From assembly GCF_020524085.2 (NCBI RefSeq), contig NZ_CP129016.1, positions 3,404,001-3,468,000 on the forward strand: a DNA stretch of 64,000 bases, given 5' to 3'. The notes under the pieces were generated by a model. The model was given only the letters and a program-made list of their open reading frames with translations, had not been told where the DNA came from and did no database searches. Of the stretch, positions 62,910-64,000 are shown one piece after another. Source of the stretch: Halobacillus litoralis (lineage in GTDB: Bacteria; Bacillota; Bacilli; Bacillales; Halobacillaceae). The number at the start of each line of letters is the position of its first letter. Within the stretch, counting starts at the first letter, position 1. A program made the translations under genes and the position numbers.

Positions 62910-64000
62910 ATGGAGAAAAAGAAGCGGCCGAACATCCTTGTTTTGATGGTCGACCAGTAAAGGTATCCATCTGTGTACGAAACAAAGGAATTGAGAGAAT
63001 GGCGGAAAGAAAATTTAGTGACCCAGAACTTATTACGTAAGAATGGGATGGAGTTTTTGAGTCACTATGCCGGAAGTACCGCCTGCTCTCCCAGTCGGGC
63101 TACGCTTTACACCGGCCAATACCCTTCGCTTCACGGAGTAACACAAACCACCGGAGTAGCGAAAGGACCGTTTGATCCGGATGTTTTCTGGCTCGATCCA
63201 AACACAGTACCGACCATCGGGGATTATTTCCGTGCAGCTGGTTATCAGACGTATTGGAAAGGAAAATGGCACGCCTCCGATGAGGACATATTAGTACCCG
63301 GGACCAAAAATGCCTTTCCAAGCTATGACCCGAACACAGGAGTGCCTAATAGACAAAAGGAGAAAATTTACGAGGATGCAGACCGATTAGGCCGCTTCGG
63401 ATTTTCCGGGTGGATTGGACCTGAACCCCACGGATCGAATCCGCGTAATTCCGGCTCTTCGGCAGCTCTCGGAACCAGTGGACGGGATGAGGTTTATGCT
63501 ACTGAAACCATCGAGCTGATCCAGGATCTGGAGAAACAGCCCAGTGAAAAAGATTCGCCCTGGTTCATCATGTGTTCCTTCGTCAATCCGCATGATATCG
63601 CACTGTATGGGATTCTGACTGCTCTTTCACCAGCGTTCCAATTCAATATCGATCCAACACTACCCCAAATCCCGCCGGCACCTACTCAGCAAGAATCTCT
63701 TTCAACGAAACCAGATGCGCAGGAAAGTTATCGAATAACGTATCCACAAGCGTTGCAGCCCATCATCGACCAGCCCTTTTATCGCAAACTCTACTACAGT
63801 CTGCAAAAGCAGGCGGACGAAGACATGCACAGAGTCTTTCGAGCTCTGCAGAAATCTTCCTTTTATGAAGATACCATCGTCATTTTCACATCGGACCATG
63901 GAGAATTGCTTGGAGCCCACGGCGGCCTTCATCAAAAATGGTATAACATGTACGAAGAATCCATTCACGTCCCGCTTATGATCCATAGCAAGAAACTTTT
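62910..64000 (+). pseudogene. Type I sulfatase, in-frame TAA at codon 17, cut by window edge
   Basis: Sulfatase/alkaline phosphatase superfamily enzyme. ATG at 62910 (GAAGGGG upstream) encodes KKRPNILVLMVDQ, the usual start with the metal Asp, then TAA at 62958-62960, then RYPSVYETKELREW onward in the same frame to the window end. The formylglycine motif CSPSR is intact (AGSTACSPSRATLYTGQYPSLHG), as are YWKGKWH and FTSDHGELLGAHGG. Homologues usually have Gln, Glu or another residue after VDQ, so CAA to TAA is the simplest change. About 363 codons are present in the window. Nonsense mutation or base error; restart at a later codon would lose the first metal ligand. Confidence 0.88.

Noticed and set aside
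1..64000. CRISPR arrays, tRNA or rRNA genes, complete insertion sequences, prophage
   Set aside because: I saw no regularly spaced repeats, no tRNA-like or rRNA segments, no transposase or integrase frame, and no phage structural genes.

Overview
The window looks like chromosomal DNA of a spore-forming, probably moderately halophilic member of the Bacillaceae (Halobacillus or Pontibacillus-like is an inference). The spore-former signature is direct: a GerB-GerA-GerC germination operon, an Sda-type kinase inhibitor, a YjcZ-type spore peptide and a Tgl spore-coat transglutaminase. Strong AGGAGG-type ribosome sites, many TTG/GTG starts, class III fructose bisphosphatase, GntR/CcpA-type control sites and a guanidine-I riboswitch all fit Firmicutes. 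Very acidic secreted proteins (the GH31 glucosidase and the LPVTS surface protein) suggest salt adaptation.

Layout. 1-3.7 kb: a self-sufficient fatty-acid hydroxylase P450 (CYP102 type, cut by the left edge) with its TetR repressor and two matching palindromic operators. 4-6.3 kb: Bcr/CflA efflux and a Gfo/Idh/MocA dehydrogenase. 6.5-10.3 kb: gluconate operon gntR-gntK-gntP. 10.6-12.3 kb: surface protein plus class D sortase. 12.4-15.6 kb: a lipase-like hydrolase and a peptide-type permease pair, one member frameshifted. 15.8-23.3 kb: an AT-rich accessory stretch with acetyltransferases, small membrane proteins, an XRE mini-operon, a doubly frameshifted hpaB-type gene, an SDR enzyme and copies of a dispersed repeat. 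23.4-29.8 kb: ger operon, then guanidine riboswitch, ykkC-ykkD exporters and a GerN-like antiporter. 30-35.6 kb: a sugar locus (epimerase, SIS isomerase, mtlD, mtlF, mtlA; divergent DeoR regulator) in which mtlF and mtlA are broken. 36-42 kb: TetR, degenerate HD-GYP protein, sda, MaoC, GNAT, APH-like kinase, zinc ribbon and brnQ. 42.2-49.6 kb: secreted GH31 glucosidase, tgl, YjcZ-like peptide, fbp and an NTF2-like protein. 49.7-56 kb: a TetR-controlled YhdH/YhfP reductase, then a small MerR regulon (cupin, aldo/keto reductase) recognisable from 19-bp promoter spacers, an acetyltransferase and a YkwC-like dehydrogenase. 56-64 kb: membrane and DUF proteins, an FAD enzyme, MscS channel, zinc ribbon, GGDEF cyclase and a sulfatase with an in-frame stop that runs off the right edge.

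Two themes stand out. First, several local circuits can be read directly as regulator plus operator: FatR-like/P450, GntR/gnt, TetR/reductase, MerR/aldo-keto reductase, XRE/mini-operon, guanidine riboswitch. Second, six otherwise well-preserved genes carry disabling lesions (single-base frameshifts or single stop codons). This means either recent gene decay or an error-prone assembly, and the raw reads must decide which. No single wholly new system is obvious. The best candidates for new biology are the XRE/membrane/34-aa mini-operon, the HD-GYP protein lacking its HD histidine next to sda, the sugar locus joining epimerase and hexuloisomerase-like genes to mtl, and the dispersed repeat family.
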